Numbered from the stretch's first letter, positions 51,854 to 62,289 are shown. The stretch is 64,000 nucleotides of DNA from JAUICS01 sp964384335 (GCA_964384335.1 CAYLKN010000003.1:31462-95461), one strand, 5' to 3'. The notes: generated from the letters alone by a model not told the origin. Numbers and translations are program-made.

Positions 51854-51868
51854 TTAACATTAAATTAA
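51854..51868. promoter_or_regulatory. Perfect CtrA-type site TTAA-N7-TTAA upstream of usg-polA
   Basis: TTAACATTAAATTAA fits the full CtrA consensus and is extended by GG and CC into an outer palindrome. It lies 73 bases before the usg start, a suitable place for transcriptional control. Confidence 0.5.
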
Positions 51869-51940
51869 CCAAAAAATGAAAGCAGACAGGATTTCTGCTA
51901 AAATGAAAGAAAAAGACTACTGAAAACAGGAGGTTTTGGA

Positions 51941-52204
51941 ATGAATGACTTTGAAAAAATAGTAAAAGACTATCGGCTGACAACCGCCGAAATACTGTAT
52001 CACATGCCGGATTATCCGGAATTTCTGCAAACATTTATATGGCAGGAATATGATATTGCACCCAAATATCCAGTTCTCAACAAGTTTTTAAAATTCTGGC
52101 ACGATAACCTGGATGGCAAATTGCACTCTGTTACAATTGCCACACAGGAAATCATTACGCCCGGTGATTTTAAATCCTATGAATCCGAATACATGATTCA
52201 TTAA
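51941..52204 (+). CDS. usg: Usg family protein
   Basis: An 87-residue protein of the alphaproteobacterial Usg family: YRLTTAEILYHMPDYPEFLQ, TFIWQEYDIAPKYP and LNKFLKFWHDNLDGKLHSV. The function is unknown; the name comes from its place near tryptophan genes in some species, not here. A strong ribosome-binding site (GGAGG) is present. polA follows after 37 bases. Confidence 0.9.
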   Translation: MNDFEKIVKDYRLTTAEILYHMPDYPEFLQTFIWQEYDIAPKYPVLNKFLKFWHDNLDGKLHSVTIATQEIITPGDFKSYESEYMIH

Positions 52205-52241
52205 AATCGCAGATTTAAAAATGCTGGATTTTTAACTGCCC

Positions 52242-55085
52242 ATGCGCCATGGTATATCCATGCCGCGCCAGCAGAAAACAGAAGATAAAAAAGAAGATCA
52301 TTCGGATAACAACACGCTTTATCTGGTTGACGGATCGGGATTTATTTTCCGGGCTTATCATGCAATCCCGCCATTAACCCGGCCGGACGGCACGCCTGTT
52401 AACGCGGTTTACGGTTTTACTGCAATGATGGTAAAACTTCTGACTGATTTTCATGCACCCTACATTGCAGTCATTTTTGATGCGGCACGCAAAAATTTCA
52501 GAAACGATATCTATGAGGATTACAAGGCCAACAGGACTGAGCCTCCTGAAGACCTGATTCCTCAGTTTCCGATGTTTCGGACGGCGACGGAGGCTTTTGA
52601 AATACCCTGCCTTGAACTGGAAGGCTATGAAGCGGACGATCTTATCGCGACATATGCCAGACTTGCAAAACAAGAAGGCAAGGATGTGGTTATCGTCGGC
52701 TCGGACAAGGATCTGATGCAGCTGGTTGACGACCACGTTCGTCTTTACGACCCGATCAAACAGAAATTTATAGGGCCTGCGGAGGTTGAGGAGAAATTCG
52801 GCGTCCCACCGCACAAGGTTATTGATGTACAGGCTCTGGCCGGAGACAGTATCGACAATATACCCGGCGTTCCGGGGATAGGGGTGAAAACTGCGGCACA
52901 GCTTATCAATGAGTACGAAAGTCTTGAAAATCTTCTGGATAATCTTGAGTCCGTAAAACAGAACAAGCGCCGGGAAACACTCAAGGAAAACAGGGACAAT
53001 GCAATCATATCCAAAAAACTGGTAACGCTTGATACACATGTTGATGTTTCCGTTTCTTTATCCGGCATGAAAACACGCAACCCGGATACGCCAAAACTCG
53101 CTGCTTTTCTACAGGAACAGGGTTTCAAGACGATATATGCAAGACTTCGGAAAACGGTCGATATGCCAGATGTTCAGCCGGATTCCGCCAATGAAAACAG
53201 TAAAGACAAGGGCGTGACATGGATTGAGGAAAGACTCCCCTCAATTGAAAACAATGTGTACACACTCATCACAGACACACAAACTCTGAAACAATGGATG
53301 CAAAAAGCGGATGAAAAAGGCATCCTTGCCGTTGATACGGAAACGACAAGCCTTACACCGGCAAAGGCCGGGCTTGTCGGTATATCAATTGCCATAGAGC
53401 CTGGAGAAGCCGCCTATATACCATTGGGGCACACTAAACCCGACCAGGATCTGTTAACCGGTGATGACAGCCCGGATATTGAACAAATTCCACTTGACGA
53501 GGCTCTTTCCATTGTGAAGCCTGTGCTCGAAGATCCGGGCATCCTTAAAATCATGCACAATGCAAAATACGACTGGCAGATGCTGGCGGCCGCCGGGATC
53601 GAAGTCTCACCTGTTGATGACACGATACTGCTGTCATATGTCCTTGATGGTACGCGCCATGGACACGGTATGGATGAGCTGTCGGCGCTTTTTTTAGATC
53701 ACACGCCGATCAGGTATACCGACATTGTAGGCAAGGGAAAAAGCCAGATCACCTTTGACAAAGTGCCGCCGCACCAGGCGCTTGACTATGCCGCCGAGGA
53801 CGCGGAAATCACCCTGCGTTTTCACAATATCTTCAAACCGCGCCTTGCACAGGAGCAATGCGCCTCTGTATACGAAAACTGCGAACGCCCTCTCATACCC
53901 GTTATTGCAAGGATGGAGCTTACCGGGATCAAAATCGATACAGGCATACTCCAAGATCTGAGCAGAGATTTTGCCCGTCGGCTTGGATTGCTTGAAGAAG
54001 AAATTCATGACATGGCGGGGCACAGCTTTAACGTGGGTTCGCCCAAACAGATCGGTTCTGTTCTGTTCGATGAAATGGGACTTCAGGGCGGCAAGCGGAC
54101 AAAAACCGGCGACTGGTCAACAACCGCATCCCTGCTTGAGGATCTGGCCGCACAAGGCCATGATATCGTGCAGAAAATACTGGATTGGCGACAGCTTGCA
54201 AAGCTGAAATCAACCTACACCGATGCTCTTCAGAACGAGATTAACCCCAAAACAGGACGGGTTCATACTTCCTATCATATGGCCCTGACCAATACAGGCC
54301 GCCTTTCGTCAAGTGATCCAAACCTGCAGAATATACCAATCCGGAGCGAAGATGGACGCAAAATCAGGACGGCATTCGTTGCCGAAGAGGGCTGGACGCT
54401 TTTATCGGCTGATTATTCGCAGGTGGAGTTGAGACTGGCGGCGGAGCTTGCCGGAGTCAAGGCGTTGCAGCAGGCGTTCCGGGACGGCGTTGATATTCAT
54501 ACCCATACGGCCGCCAAGGTATTCGCAATACCGGAAGAAGAAGTTACCCCCGAATTGCGGCGCCAGGCCAAGGCTATCAACTTCGGCATCATATACGGTA
54601 TAAGCGCATACGGGCTTGCCAGCCAGCTTGGCTGCAGCCAGGGTGAGGCTTCAAGTTTTATCAAGCAGTATCTGACCAATTTTTCCGAGATACAGGATTA
54701 TATGCAGCAGAAAAAGGAGGAGGCAAGGTCCTTCGGCTATGTCCGCACGTTATACGGCCGGAAATGTGTAATCAGCGGAATCAACGATAAAAATATGGCG
54801 AAGCGTAATTTCGCAGAACGCCAGGCGATCAATGCCCCGCTGCAGGGGACGGCCGCCGATATCATGAAACGCGCAATGATTAAAATCCCGCCCGTTCTTG
54901 AAAAGGAAAACCTGAGGGCCAGGATGTTGCTTCAGGTGCATGATGAACTGATTTTTGAAGTGCCGGATGATGAACTGGACGCCACGCGAGAGGCGGTTAT
55001 AAAAACAATGCAGGATGTCAGCAGGCTGAGCGTCCCCCTGATTGCAGAAGCCGGTCACGGCAAAAACTGGGGTGAGGCGCATTAA
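52242..55085 (+). CDS. polA: DNA polymerase I
   Basis: A 947-residue three-domain polymerase for gap filling and Okazaki fragment processing. The 5'-3' exonuclease (about 20-310) includes VDGSGFIFRAYHAIPPLTRP and GDSIDNIPGVPGIGVKTAAQ. The proofreading 3'-5' exonuclease has an intact DxE motif in LAVDTETTSLTPAKAG. The polymerase has LSADYSQVELRLAAELA, RRQAKAINFGIIYG and LLQVHDELIFEVP. Met at 52260 is an alternative start. Normal length. Confidence 0.97.
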   Translation: MRHGISMPRQQKTEDKKEDHSDNNTLYLVDGSGFIFRAYHAIPPLTRPDGTPVNAVYGFTAMMVKLLTDFHAPYIAVIFDAARKNFRNDIYEDYKANRTEPPEDLIPQFPMFRTATEAFEIPCLELEGYEADDLIATYARLAKQEGKDVVIVGSDKDLMQLVDDHVRLYDPIKQKFIGPAEVEEKFGVPPHKVIDVQALAGDSIDNIPGVPGIGVKTAAQLINEYESLENLLDNLESVKQNKRRETLKENRDNAIISKKLVTLDTHVDVSVSLSGMKTRNPDTPKLAAFLQEQGFKTIYARLRKTVDMPDVQPDSANENSKDKGVTWIEERLPSIENNVYTLITDTQTLKQWMQKADEKGILAVDTETTSLTPAKAGLVGISIAIEPGEAAYIPLGHTKPDQDLLTGDDSPDIEQIPLDEALSIVKPVLEDPGILKIMHNAKYDWQMLAAAGIEVSPVDDTILLSYVLDGTRHGHGMDELSALFLDHTPIRYTDIVGKGKSQITFDKVPPHQALDYAAEDAEITLRFHNIFKPRLAQEQCASVYENCERPLIPVIARMELTGIKIDTGILQDLSRDFARRLGLLEEEIHDMAGHSFNVGSPKQIGSVLFDEMGLQGGKRTKTGDWSTTASLLEDLAAQGHDIVQKILDWRQLAKLKSTYTDALQNEINPKTGRVHTSYHMALTNTGRLSSSDPNLQNIPIRSEDGRKIRTAFVAEEGWTLLSADYSQVELRLAAELAGVKALQQAFRDGVDIHTHTAAKVFAIPEEEVTPELRRQAKAINFGIIYGISAYGLASQLGCSQGEASSFIKQYLTNFSEIQDYMQQKKEEARSFGYVRTLYGRKCVISGINDKNMAKRNFAERQAINAPLQGTAADIMKRAMIKIPPVLEKENLRARMLLQVHDELIFEVPDDELDATREAVIKTMQDVSRLSVPLIAEAGHGKNWGEAH

Positions 55086-55146
55086 CCTCCTTACACGACT
55101 CCTAACGTCATCTGTCTTTTTTATAATTCCTTTTTAAACGCGATTA

Positions 55147-56517
55147 TTATCGCGGCAATTCGATCACGACACGCAATCCCCCCCTGTTACTTGGTTCCAG
55201 CCATATTTTGCCCCCGTGACTGTGTACAATATCCATGGCAATGGGAAGGCCAAGCCCGGTTCCTTCGGATGCGCTGCGTGTTTTATCGCCTCGATAAAAC
55301 GGTTTAAACACCTCTTCATATTCTGATGCGGGCAACCCGGGACCATTATCGTCGATAATTATCTGGAAGAAGTGGTCAGTGGGACGAAAGCTGATCCATA
55401 TACTATCCGCATATTTACCTGCATTGTTCAGGATGTTTGAAAATGCCCGTTCGATTGCCACAGGGCGGACGGACAGCATGAGATTGTTTGAAGCGGCGGC
55501 CGTTTCTTTTTCGCCAGATTTGTCTTCGGTTCCCGGTTTGTCGATGTGAACCGTTTTGCCTTTTTGCTTGAGAGTATTGATCGGGTTCTCAAAAATTTTC
55601 ACGATATTTTTGGTAACCGGGTTTTCGCCACCTTCTCCCCGGGCAAAGGCGAGATAGCCGTTGATCATACTTTCCATATCCCGCACATCTTCTTTCAGCG
55701 CCTCGGTATCCGGTGAATTACCAAGCATCGCAAGCTGCAGCTTTATCCGCGTGAGCGGTGTTCGCAAATCATGGGAAATACTGGCCAGCATTGCTGTACG
55801 CTGGCTGATCTGCCGCTTTATACGCTCCCGCATTTTAAGAAAGGCGGAGGCCGCCCGGCGGATTTCCGCTGCGCCTTCGGGTTTGAAGGTCTGCACGTCC
55901 CGGCCTTTGCCAAAACGCTCCGCGGCGATGGCCAGTCGCTTTATAGGTCTTATCTGATTTCGCATAAAAAGAATAGCAATAGCGAAAAGGATGACAGTTG
56001 TAAAAACCATCCATAAAAGAAAAATATATCCGGATGAGGAGAACAGCCGACGTTGCGGAGAGGATATGCGCAAAACACCGTTTTCCAGCTGAACGCCGAT
56101 TTCCACCCATTTTTCGCCAATATCAACGGTGATGGAAAATGATCTGCGGACTTTCCGTTCCAAGGATTTTGCAAGGGTTTCAGCGACAATTGAATTCCAG
56201 CTCTCTTTGCCGGTTTCCTCATCCGGCAGGGTCCGGCCTTCTTCAAATGCGATAAGAAGCTCCAGGCTTTGTGTAACTTTGCCTGAGAAATCATCAATAT
56301 CCGCCCGGCCGCTTTCAATATGATTGGCTATAAGCGCAATTTCTCCGGCAACCGCATTGGCTAGCCGTTCCGACATTTTGCTCCAGTGACGGTCAACGAA
56401 AACAATGGCGGTTATAATCTGAACAAGAAAGACGGGCGTTACGATTATAAGCAACGAGCGTCCGAAAAGCGTCCGCGGAAGATAATTCTTCAGATTAAGT
56501 TTGGGTATCAGTCTCAT
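55147..56517 (-). CDS. EnvZ-type sensor histidine kinase
   Basis: A 456-residue inner-membrane kinase. Two membrane helices (LLIIVTPVFLVQIITAIVF near the start and IFLLWMVFTTVILFAIAILF near residue 170) flank a periplasmic domain. HAMP, then the H-box LASISHDLRTPLTRIKLQLA and ATPase boxes NILNNAGKYAD, DDNGPGLP and GTGLGLPIAMDIVH follow. The N-terminal part and H-box resemble EnvZ. Its start overlaps the response-regulator gene by 4 bases, so they form a two-component pair. Confidence 0.93.
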   Translation of the reverse strand: MRLIPKLNLKNYLPRTLFGRSLLIIVTPVFLVQIITAIVFVDRHWSKMSERLANAVAGEIALIANHIESGRADIDDFSGKVTQSLELLIAFEEGRTLPDEETGKESWNSIVAETLAKSLERKVRRSFSITVDIGEKWVEIGVQLENGVLRISSPQRRLFSSSGYIFLLWMVFTTVILFAIAILFMRNQIRPIKRLAIAAERFGKGRDVQTFKPEGAAEIRRAASAFLKMRERIKRQISQRTAMLASISHDLRTPLTRIKLQLAMLGNSPDTEALKEDVRDMESMINGYLAFARGEGGENPVTKNIVKIFENPINTLKQKGKTVHIDKPGTEDKSGEKETAAASNNLMLSVRPVAIERAFSNILNNAGKYADSIWISFRPTDHFFQIIIDDNGPGLPASEYEEVFKPFYRGDKTRSASEGTGLGLPIAMDIVHSHGGKIWLEPSNRGGLRVVIELPR

Positions 56518-57227
56518 AAACCTGTTTCCATGCGCAGAAGATAGCCCTGACCACGCACCGTCTGTATCAATTTCGGAAATTTCGGATCATCCTCAATTTT
56601 CTTGCGCAGGCGTGTAACCTGGACATCTATTGCCCGGCTGTCCGGTTGCAATCCGAATATCTCCCCAAGCATATACCGGTCCACCGTCGTATTCGGCTGT
56701 GAAATCATATGTCTTAAAAGCGTGGCCTCGGCAGTGGTCAGCATAATACGATCCTGGCTGTCTTCAAGAATATGACCGTGGGGATCGAAAGCCCATCTCC
56801 CGATTTTCACCGGGGAGTCATTCAGGGTTCCGGTTTTTTGCGGCCGTCGTTTAAGAATGGACTGTATTCTTAAAACAAGTTCTTTTGGTTCAAAGGGTTT
56901 GGGCAGATAATCATCCGCCCCGGCTTCAAGACCGTCAATTCTGTTCTGACTTTCCCCAAGGGCAGTCAGCATGATGATTGGCACATCGCTTTTCTGCCTG
57001 ATCGATCCGGCCAGTGAAAGGCCATCTTCCTCCGGCATCATGCGGTCAAGAATAAGCATATCAAAGCAAATGATTTCCAGCATATTTCGTGCTTCCCCGG
57101 CATCGCCTGCCGTTAGGGCAATGAAGCCGTCATTCCAGAGGTAACGTGACAAAAGGCTCCGGATACGGTAATCATCATCGACCAAAAGAATGGCGGGTTT
57201 GTTTGTATCAAATTCCCGAAACTTCAT
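56514..57227 (-). CDS. OmpR-family response regulator
   Basis: A 237-residue regulator: receiver domain (acceptor Asp in MLILDRMMPEEDG, Thr in IMLTALGES, Lys in YLPKPFEPKEL) plus winged-helix domain (TTAEATLLRHMI, SRAIDVQVTRLRKKI, VRGQGYLLR). Met 57227 is chosen over the much longer open frame because that extension runs into the divergent ilvE-like gene and has no family similarity. Partner kinase follows. The regulated genes are unknown. Confidence 0.93.
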   Translation of the reverse strand: MKFREFDTNKPAILLVDDDYRIRSLLSRYLWNDGFIALTAGDAGEARNMLEIICFDMLILDRMMPEEDGLSLAGSIRQKSDVPIIMLTALGESQNRIDGLEAGADDYLPKPFEPKELVLRIQSILKRRPQKTGTLNDSPVKIGRWAFDPHGHILEDSQDRIMLTTAEATLLRHMISQPNTTVDRYMLGEIFGLQPDSRAIDVQVTRLRKKIEDDPKFPKLIQTVRGQGYLLRMETGL

Positions 57228-57343
57228 TTTGCCTGTGGAGTATTTAAGCTTTGCAGCGTTTTTAAAATATGAATAATGATATACATCATAGGGATTTAAA
57301 CCCCAATTGTGAAACAGATTAAAATCAGGATCGAGATGAAAAA

Positions 57344-58225
57344 ATGAGTATTTTGCCTTTTGATGACAGAGACGGCTATATTTGGATGAACGGCCATATT
57401 GTTGAATGGCGTGAAGCAAAGCTGCACGTCCTTCATCACTCCCTGCATTACAGCGGGGCTGTATTTGAAGGAATACGGTCTTATAACGGCAAAATTTTCA
57501 AAATGGCCGAACATAATGAGCGTCTTGTATTATCTGCGGAACTCATTGGCTATACCCTTCCTTACAGTGTGGATGAACTTAACGCGCATACCAAGGCAAT
57601 TGTTGAAAAAAACGGACTGAAAGATGCCTATATAAGACCCATTGCATGGCGTGGCGCGGAACAGATGGGACTTGGCGCACAAAAGAACAAGGTGCATGTT
57701 GCCATTGCATGCTGGGAATGGCCGAATTATTTTCCTGCTGAAATCCTGGAAAAAGGTCTGAAAATGCAGATTGCGAAATGGCGTCGCCCGGCTCCGGATA
57801 CGGCTCCATACCGCAGCAAGACGTCGGGGCTTTATACAATATGCACCATGTCCAAACATGATGCTGAGGCCGCAGGATACCACGATGCATTGATGCTGGA
57901 TTATCGCGGCCGTGTTGCGGAGGCAACAGGCGCAAACTTCTTTATGGTCAAAGACGGGGATATTTACACGCCGATCCCGGATTGTTTCCTTAACGGTATC
58001 ACCCGTCAAACGGCCATCCAGCTGGCAAAGGATAATGGCATAACCGTACATGAAACCGTTATCATGCCTGAAGACCTTGCCGGGGCGGATGAGGTTTTTG
58101 TTACGGGGACCGCCTATGAAATTCTGCCGGTTGGCCAGATTGACGACCATGTTTTCGGGGTCGGCCCGATTGGCACAAAGCTTAGAAAGGCATACCATGA
58201 ACTGGCCGGCGCAAAACCGTCATAA
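57344..58225 (+). CDS. ilvE: Branched-chain amino acid aminotransferase
   Basis: A 293-residue PLP aminotransferase of fold type IV for the last step of Leu, Ile and Val synthesis. Signatures: HSLHYSGAVFEGIRSY, the cofactor lysine in RSKTSGLYTICTMSKHDA (about residue 161), and EATGANFFMVKDGDIYTP. It is divergent from the OmpR-type regulator, a neighbourhood seen in other alphaproteobacteria. Confidence 0.95.
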   Translation: MSILPFDDRDGYIWMNGHIVEWREAKLHVLHHSLHYSGAVFEGIRSYNGKIFKMAEHNERLVLSAELIGYTLPYSVDELNAHTKAIVEKNGLKDAYIRPIAWRGAEQMGLGAQKNKVHVAIACWEWPNYFPAEILEKGLKMQIAKWRRPAPDTAPYRSKTSGLYTICTMSKHDAEAAGYHDALMLDYRGRVAEATGANFFMVKDGDIYTPIPDCFLNGITRQTAIQLAKDNGITVHETVIMPEDLAGADEVFVTGTAYEILPVGQIDDHVFGVGPIGTKLRKAYHELAGAKPS

Positions 58226-58273
58226 GCCCTTTTCTTTTTAGAATTTGCATACATACTTTTTCAACACTTTTAA

Positions 58274-61200
58274 ATGCTGTGTATCTTCACGGCTGATCGT
58301 GGTAACCTCATGTTTATGTATTTGAACCGGGTTACCAGGAATTTCTTGGCGGATGAGGAAGCACTTATTACCTCATTTTCTGAAAAGCTGTGTTTTGATT
58401 CCGAAACACGGGAACGCATTACCAGGCTCTCTCGAGATATCACCGAAAAATTAAGACAGACAAAGCCGAAGGCCGTTGATTTTGACAGTTTTGTGCAGCA
58501 ATACGGTCTTGAAACCAAGGAAGGGCTTGCGCTTATGACACTTGCCGAAGCCCTCCTTCGTATTCCTGACAGTGCAACGGCAAACGCGATGATAAGAGAT
58601 AAAATCAAGGCGGCCAAATGGCTTGATGATATGGGGAAATCATCTGACTGGTTTATGAAAGCTGCCGGCATAGGGCTCGCGGTTTCAAAGCATCTTTACG
58701 CCAGTATTTTTGCACGCCTTGGTGAGCCTGTCATAAGGCAGGCAACGGTCCATGCCATGACTATGCTGGGCCATCATTTCGTTCTGGGCCGGAGTATTGA
58801 AGATGCTTTGCAAAGAGCAAAAAAGGACCGGAAAAATATCAATACAGGATATTCCTTTGACATGCTGGGAGAGGCTGCACGAACGATGGAGGTGGCGGAT
58901 CAGTTTTTTAAAGGGTATCAGAATGCGCTGTCCAGGATTGCCCAGTCAAAAAAAGATCGGGATGGAATATCCAATGCCGGGCTGTCTGTCAAACTTTCCG
59001 CTTTACACCCCCGTTATGAATACAAGAAAGCGGAGATATGTGTGCCGTTTCTCAAGAATAAGGTTCTGGAACTGGCCAGGCAGGCAAAACATAACAATGT
59101 CAATCTGACTATAGATGCCGAAGAGAGCTGGCGCCTGGAATTATCTCTCGCCGTTTTTGAAGCGGTGTTTAAAGACCCATCTCTCAAAGATTGGGATGGG
59201 CTGGGGCTTGCCGTGCAGGCATATCAAAAACGGGCCCTGGATGTAATTGACTTTCTGGCAGGTTTGTCTGAAGAAACAGGAAAGGCCGTGCGTGTCCGGC
59301 TTGTAAAGGGCGCATACTGGGATACGGAGATCAGGCATGCACAGGTCAATGGACTTGCGGACTATCCCGTTTTTACCCGCAAGATCAACACGGATATCTG
59401 TTATCTGGCGTGTGCCAAACGTCTGCTGGACAGCCGGGACCGGTTTTATCCTATGCTGGCCACGCATAATGTCAGGACGATTTTTACGTGTCTTGAACTG
59501 GCCGGACCGGTTTGGGAAAAATTCGAGTTCCAACGCCTGCATGGTATGGGCGAGGCGTTGTATGAAGAATTCTCGAAATCCTTTGATATTCCCGTGACGA
59601 TTTACGCCCCTGTCGGCACTTATGAAGACCTTCTTCCTTATCTTGTGCGGCGGCTTCTGGAAAACGGGGCAAACAGTTCTTTTGTGAATAAGATTGCTGA
59701 TAAATCCGTTCCCCTGGAAACCCTTCTTGAAGATCCTGTTGAAAAATTTGGCACACTTTCGCAGAAGAGGCATCCGCATATTTCGCTTCCGCTTAACATA
59801 TACGCGCCGGAACGTCAGAACTCAAAAGGCTATGATCTGCAGGACGATCCGACAGTCACCGGCCTTATCGATGACATTCGGAATGCGGTTTATAAGACAT
59901 CGCAATTTTCCGCAGGCCCTGTTGTTAACGGAAAAACGCTTCAAACGGAAAAGAGTGTTTCAGTTTTAAATCCGGCCAAGACCGGGGATATTTTGGGCCG
60001 GTGTTTTTTTGCCGATGATAAGGGTATTGAAAAAGCCCTTAAGAGTGTAAGCGCCGGCCAAAAGAAATGGCAGGAAGTTAATGCGTCAAACCGGGCGCAG
60101 ATCATAAATGCCATTGCCGATCACTACGAACGGGACTCGGCGCGCCTTATCGGACTGTTAATGCGTGAATGCGGAAAAACGCTTCAGGATTCAGTTCTTG
60201 AGCTTCGGGAAGCCGTTGACTTCTGCAGGTATTACGCAGCGCAGGGCGCACGGGATTGTGATGAGAACGGTATCGAATTGCCCGGTCCGACAGGGGAAAA
60301 AAATACACTTTATCTTCTGGGCAGGGGCGTTTTTGTATGTATAAGCCCGTGGAATTTTCCACTTGCCATATTTACAGGTCAGGTTATGGCAGCCCTAATG
60401 GCAGGAAATTCCGTTATTGCCAAACCATCGGAAGAATCATCTCTTACCGCATTTTATGCCGTTTCCCTAATGCTGAAAGCCGGTCTTCCAAAAGATGTCA
60501 TTGCTCTTTTGCCCGGCGATGGGGAGATCGGGCGTAAACTGACTGAACATCCGGAGATAAGCGGTGTGGCCTTTACCGGATCCACCGGGACAGCCAGGGC
60601 CATTAACAAAACACTTGCCTCCAGAGAAGGCGCCATTATCCCCCTGATTGCCGAAACAGGGGGGCAGAATGCCATGATCGCGGATGCTTCAGCCTTGCCG
60701 GAGCAGCTTGTCGATGATGTCATAAACAGCGCATTTTATTCTGCGGGGCAACGGTGCTCGGCATGCCGTGTTTTGTACGTGCAATCGGATATTGCAGATA
60801 AAGTCATTGACTATCTTAAAGGGGCTATGATCCAGCTTTCTCTCGGCGATCCGCTGGAAATCGAAACCGATATCGGGCCTGTCATTTCACAAAGACAAAA
60901 AAACATGCTTGAGGCGCATCTGCAAAAGCTTCAGACATACGGCAGGGAAATTTACACCGTGCCCGTTTCGGACAGTCTGAAAAAACAGGGATATTTTTTC
61001 GGCCCGGCCGCTTATGAAATTCAGTCGATCAATCACCTGGAGGGTGAAATCTTCGGCCCTGTATTGCATGTCATCCGGTACAAAGCCGGAGAAGTTCATA
61101 AAATTACAGAGGCGGTTAACGCCACGGGTTACGGCCTGACATTCGGTGTGCACAGCCGGATCCAGTCCCGTGCAAAAAATATGGTTGGGCAGTCGAATGC

Positions 61201-61399
61201 CGGAAACTGTTATATAAACAGGTCGGTTGTGGGCTCCGTCGTAGGGACACAGCCCTTTGGCGGAAACGGACTTTCCGGGACCGGGCCAAAAGCGGGCGGC
61301 CCGTTTTATCTCCATCGTTTTGCAATTGAAAAAACAATTACGGATAATACTGCGGCGGCGGGCGGTAATGCATCTTTGCTGTCATTAAAAGAAGATTAA
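58274..61399 (+). CDS. putA: Bifunctional proline dehydrogenase / L-glutamate gamma-semialdehyde dehydrogenase
   Basis: A 1041-residue PutA that oxidises proline to glutamate in two steps with channelling. The FAD-dependent PRODH barrel (about 130-470) has LSVKLSALHPRYEY, RVRLVKGAYWDTEI and RLHGMGEALYEEF. The aldehyde dehydrogenase half (about 540-1010) has the catalytic Glu in IAETGGQNAMI and Cys in SAGQRCSACRVLYV. The N-terminal ribbon-helix-helix DNA-binding domain of enteric PutA is missing, so it is a non-regulatory minimal type. Later in-frame Met codons (58310, 58316) are alternative starts. Confidence 0.96.
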   Translation: MLCIFTADRGNLMFMYLNRVTRNFLADEEALITSFSEKLCFDSETRERITRLSRDITEKLRQTKPKAVDFDSFVQQYGLETKEGLALMTLAEALLRIPDSATANAMIRDKIKAAKWLDDMGKSSDWFMKAAGIGLAVSKHLYASIFARLGEPVIRQATVHAMTMLGHHFVLGRSIEDALQRAKKDRKNINTGYSFDMLGEAARTMEVADQFFKGYQNALSRIAQSKKDRDGISNAGLSVKLSALHPRYEYKKAEICVPFLKNKVLELARQAKHNNVNLTIDAEESWRLELSLAVFEAVFKDPSLKDWDGLGLAVQAYQKRALDVIDFLAGLSEETGKAVRVRLVKGAYWDTEIRHAQVNGLADYPVFTRKINTDICYLACAKRLLDSRDRFYPMLATHNVRTIFTCLELAGPVWEKFEFQRLHGMGEALYEEFSKSFDIPVTIYAPVGTYEDLLPYLVRRLLENGANSSFVNKIADKSVPLETLLEDPVEKFGTLSQKRHPHISLPLNIYAPERQNSKGYDLQDDPTVTGLIDDIRNAVYKTSQFSAGPVVNGKTLQTEKSVSVLNPAKTGDILGRCFFADDKGIEKALKSVSAGQKKWQEVNASNRAQIINAIADHYERDSARLIGLLMRECGKTLQDSVLELREAVDFCRYYAAQGARDCDENGIELPGPTGEKNTLYLLGRGVFVCISPWNFPLAIFTGQVMAALMAGNSVIAKPSEESSLTAFYAVSLMLKAGLPKDVIALLPGDGEIGRKLTEHPEISGVAFTGSTGTARAINKTLASREGAIIPLIAETGGQNAMIADASALPEQLVDDVINSAFYSAGQRCSACRVLYVQSDIADKVIDYLKGAMIQLSLGDPLEIETDIGPVISQRQKNMLEAHLQKLQTYGREIYTVPVSDSLKKQGYFFGPAAYEIQSINHLEGEIFGPVLHVIRYKAGEVHKITEAVNATGYGLTFGVHSRIQSRAKNMVGQSNAGNCYINRSVVGSVVGTQPFGGNGLSGTGPKAGGPFYLHRFAIEKTITDNTAAAGGNASLLSLKED

Positions 61400-61419
61400 G
61401 GCCCGGGCGCTTTTAAATA

Positions 61420-62283
61420 TTAAATAAGGCCTTCTTTTTTGGCGTCCTCTGTAATCGGTCCCTGTGCGGATCCGCTTATAAACTGATGAACGTAGGGATT
61501 TCCAGAGTTGTCCAGGCTATCGACAGGTCCCTGCCAGATGATCTTTCCTTTATAGATCATGGCCACTTCGTCGGCGATTTTACGCACAGAGCCCATGTCG
61601 TGCGTAATGGATAATGCAGTTACCCCCAGGTTGCGAACCGTTTCAACGATCAGGTCGTTGATGACGTCCGCCATGATCGGATCAAGACCGGTTGTAGGCT
61701 CGTCAAAGAAAATGATTTCCGGATTTGTCGCAATGGCGCGGGCAAGCGATACCCGTTTCTGCATACCGCCAGAGAGTTCGGAAGGCAGAAGCTCGCTTAC
61801 CTTGCTGCTTAGGCCGACTGCGCGCAGCTTTTCAATGGCAATATCATGCGCATCTTTGCGGGGCATCTGCTGGCCGTGGATAAGACCGAATGCAACATTT
61901 TCCCAGATTTTTAAAGAGTCGAACAAAGCACCGCCCTGAAAAAGCATGCCGAATTTCTGAATTAACCGGTTCCGCTTTTTACCGCTGAGGTTCATGGTTT
62001 CCTCACCATCAACGCGTATGGATCCGCTATCCGGCGGAATAAGACCCAGAACGCATTTGATCATTACGGATTTACCAGATCCCGAGCCTCCGATAATCAC
62101 GATGGATCGCGCCTTCGGGACGTTAAGGTCAATGCCCTGCAATACATGATTGGAACCGAAACGTTTTCTGACATTTTTTAAAGTCAGCTTTGCTTCACCC
62201 TTTGTGTCCGACAATTTATTCGCCGCCTGACCGTTTTCCTGTGCGTCCATTGTGTTCATTGTGTGCAGGGCCGTATCCTTCAT
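61420..62283 (-). CDS. mlaF: ABC transporter ATPase of the Mla phospholipid system
   Basis: A 287-residue ATP-binding protein. Walker A GGSGSGKSVMIK, signature LSGGMQKRVSLARAI, Walker B EIIFFDEPTTGLDP and the H-loop in LSITHDMGSVRKI are complete. The sequence is of the MlaF/Ttg2A family, which energises phospholipid trafficking between inner and outer membrane. mlaE lies 6 bases upstream. The substrate-binding mlaD and partners are not in this window. Confidence 0.93.
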   Translation of the reverse strand: MKDTALHTMNTMDAQENGQAANKLSDTKGEAKLTLKNVRKRFGSNHVLQGIDLNVPKARSIVIIGGSGSGKSVMIKCVLGLIPPDSGSIRVDGEETMNLSGKKRNRLIQKFGMLFQGGALFDSLKIWENVAFGLIHGQQMPRKDAHDIAIEKLRAVGLSSKVSELLPSELSGGMQKRVSLARAIATNPEIIFFDEPTTGLDPIMADVINDLIVETVRNLGVTALSITHDMGSVRKIADEVAMIYKGKIIWQGPVDSLDNSGNPYVHQFISGSAQGPITEDAKKEGLI

Positions 62284-62289
62284 TATTGG

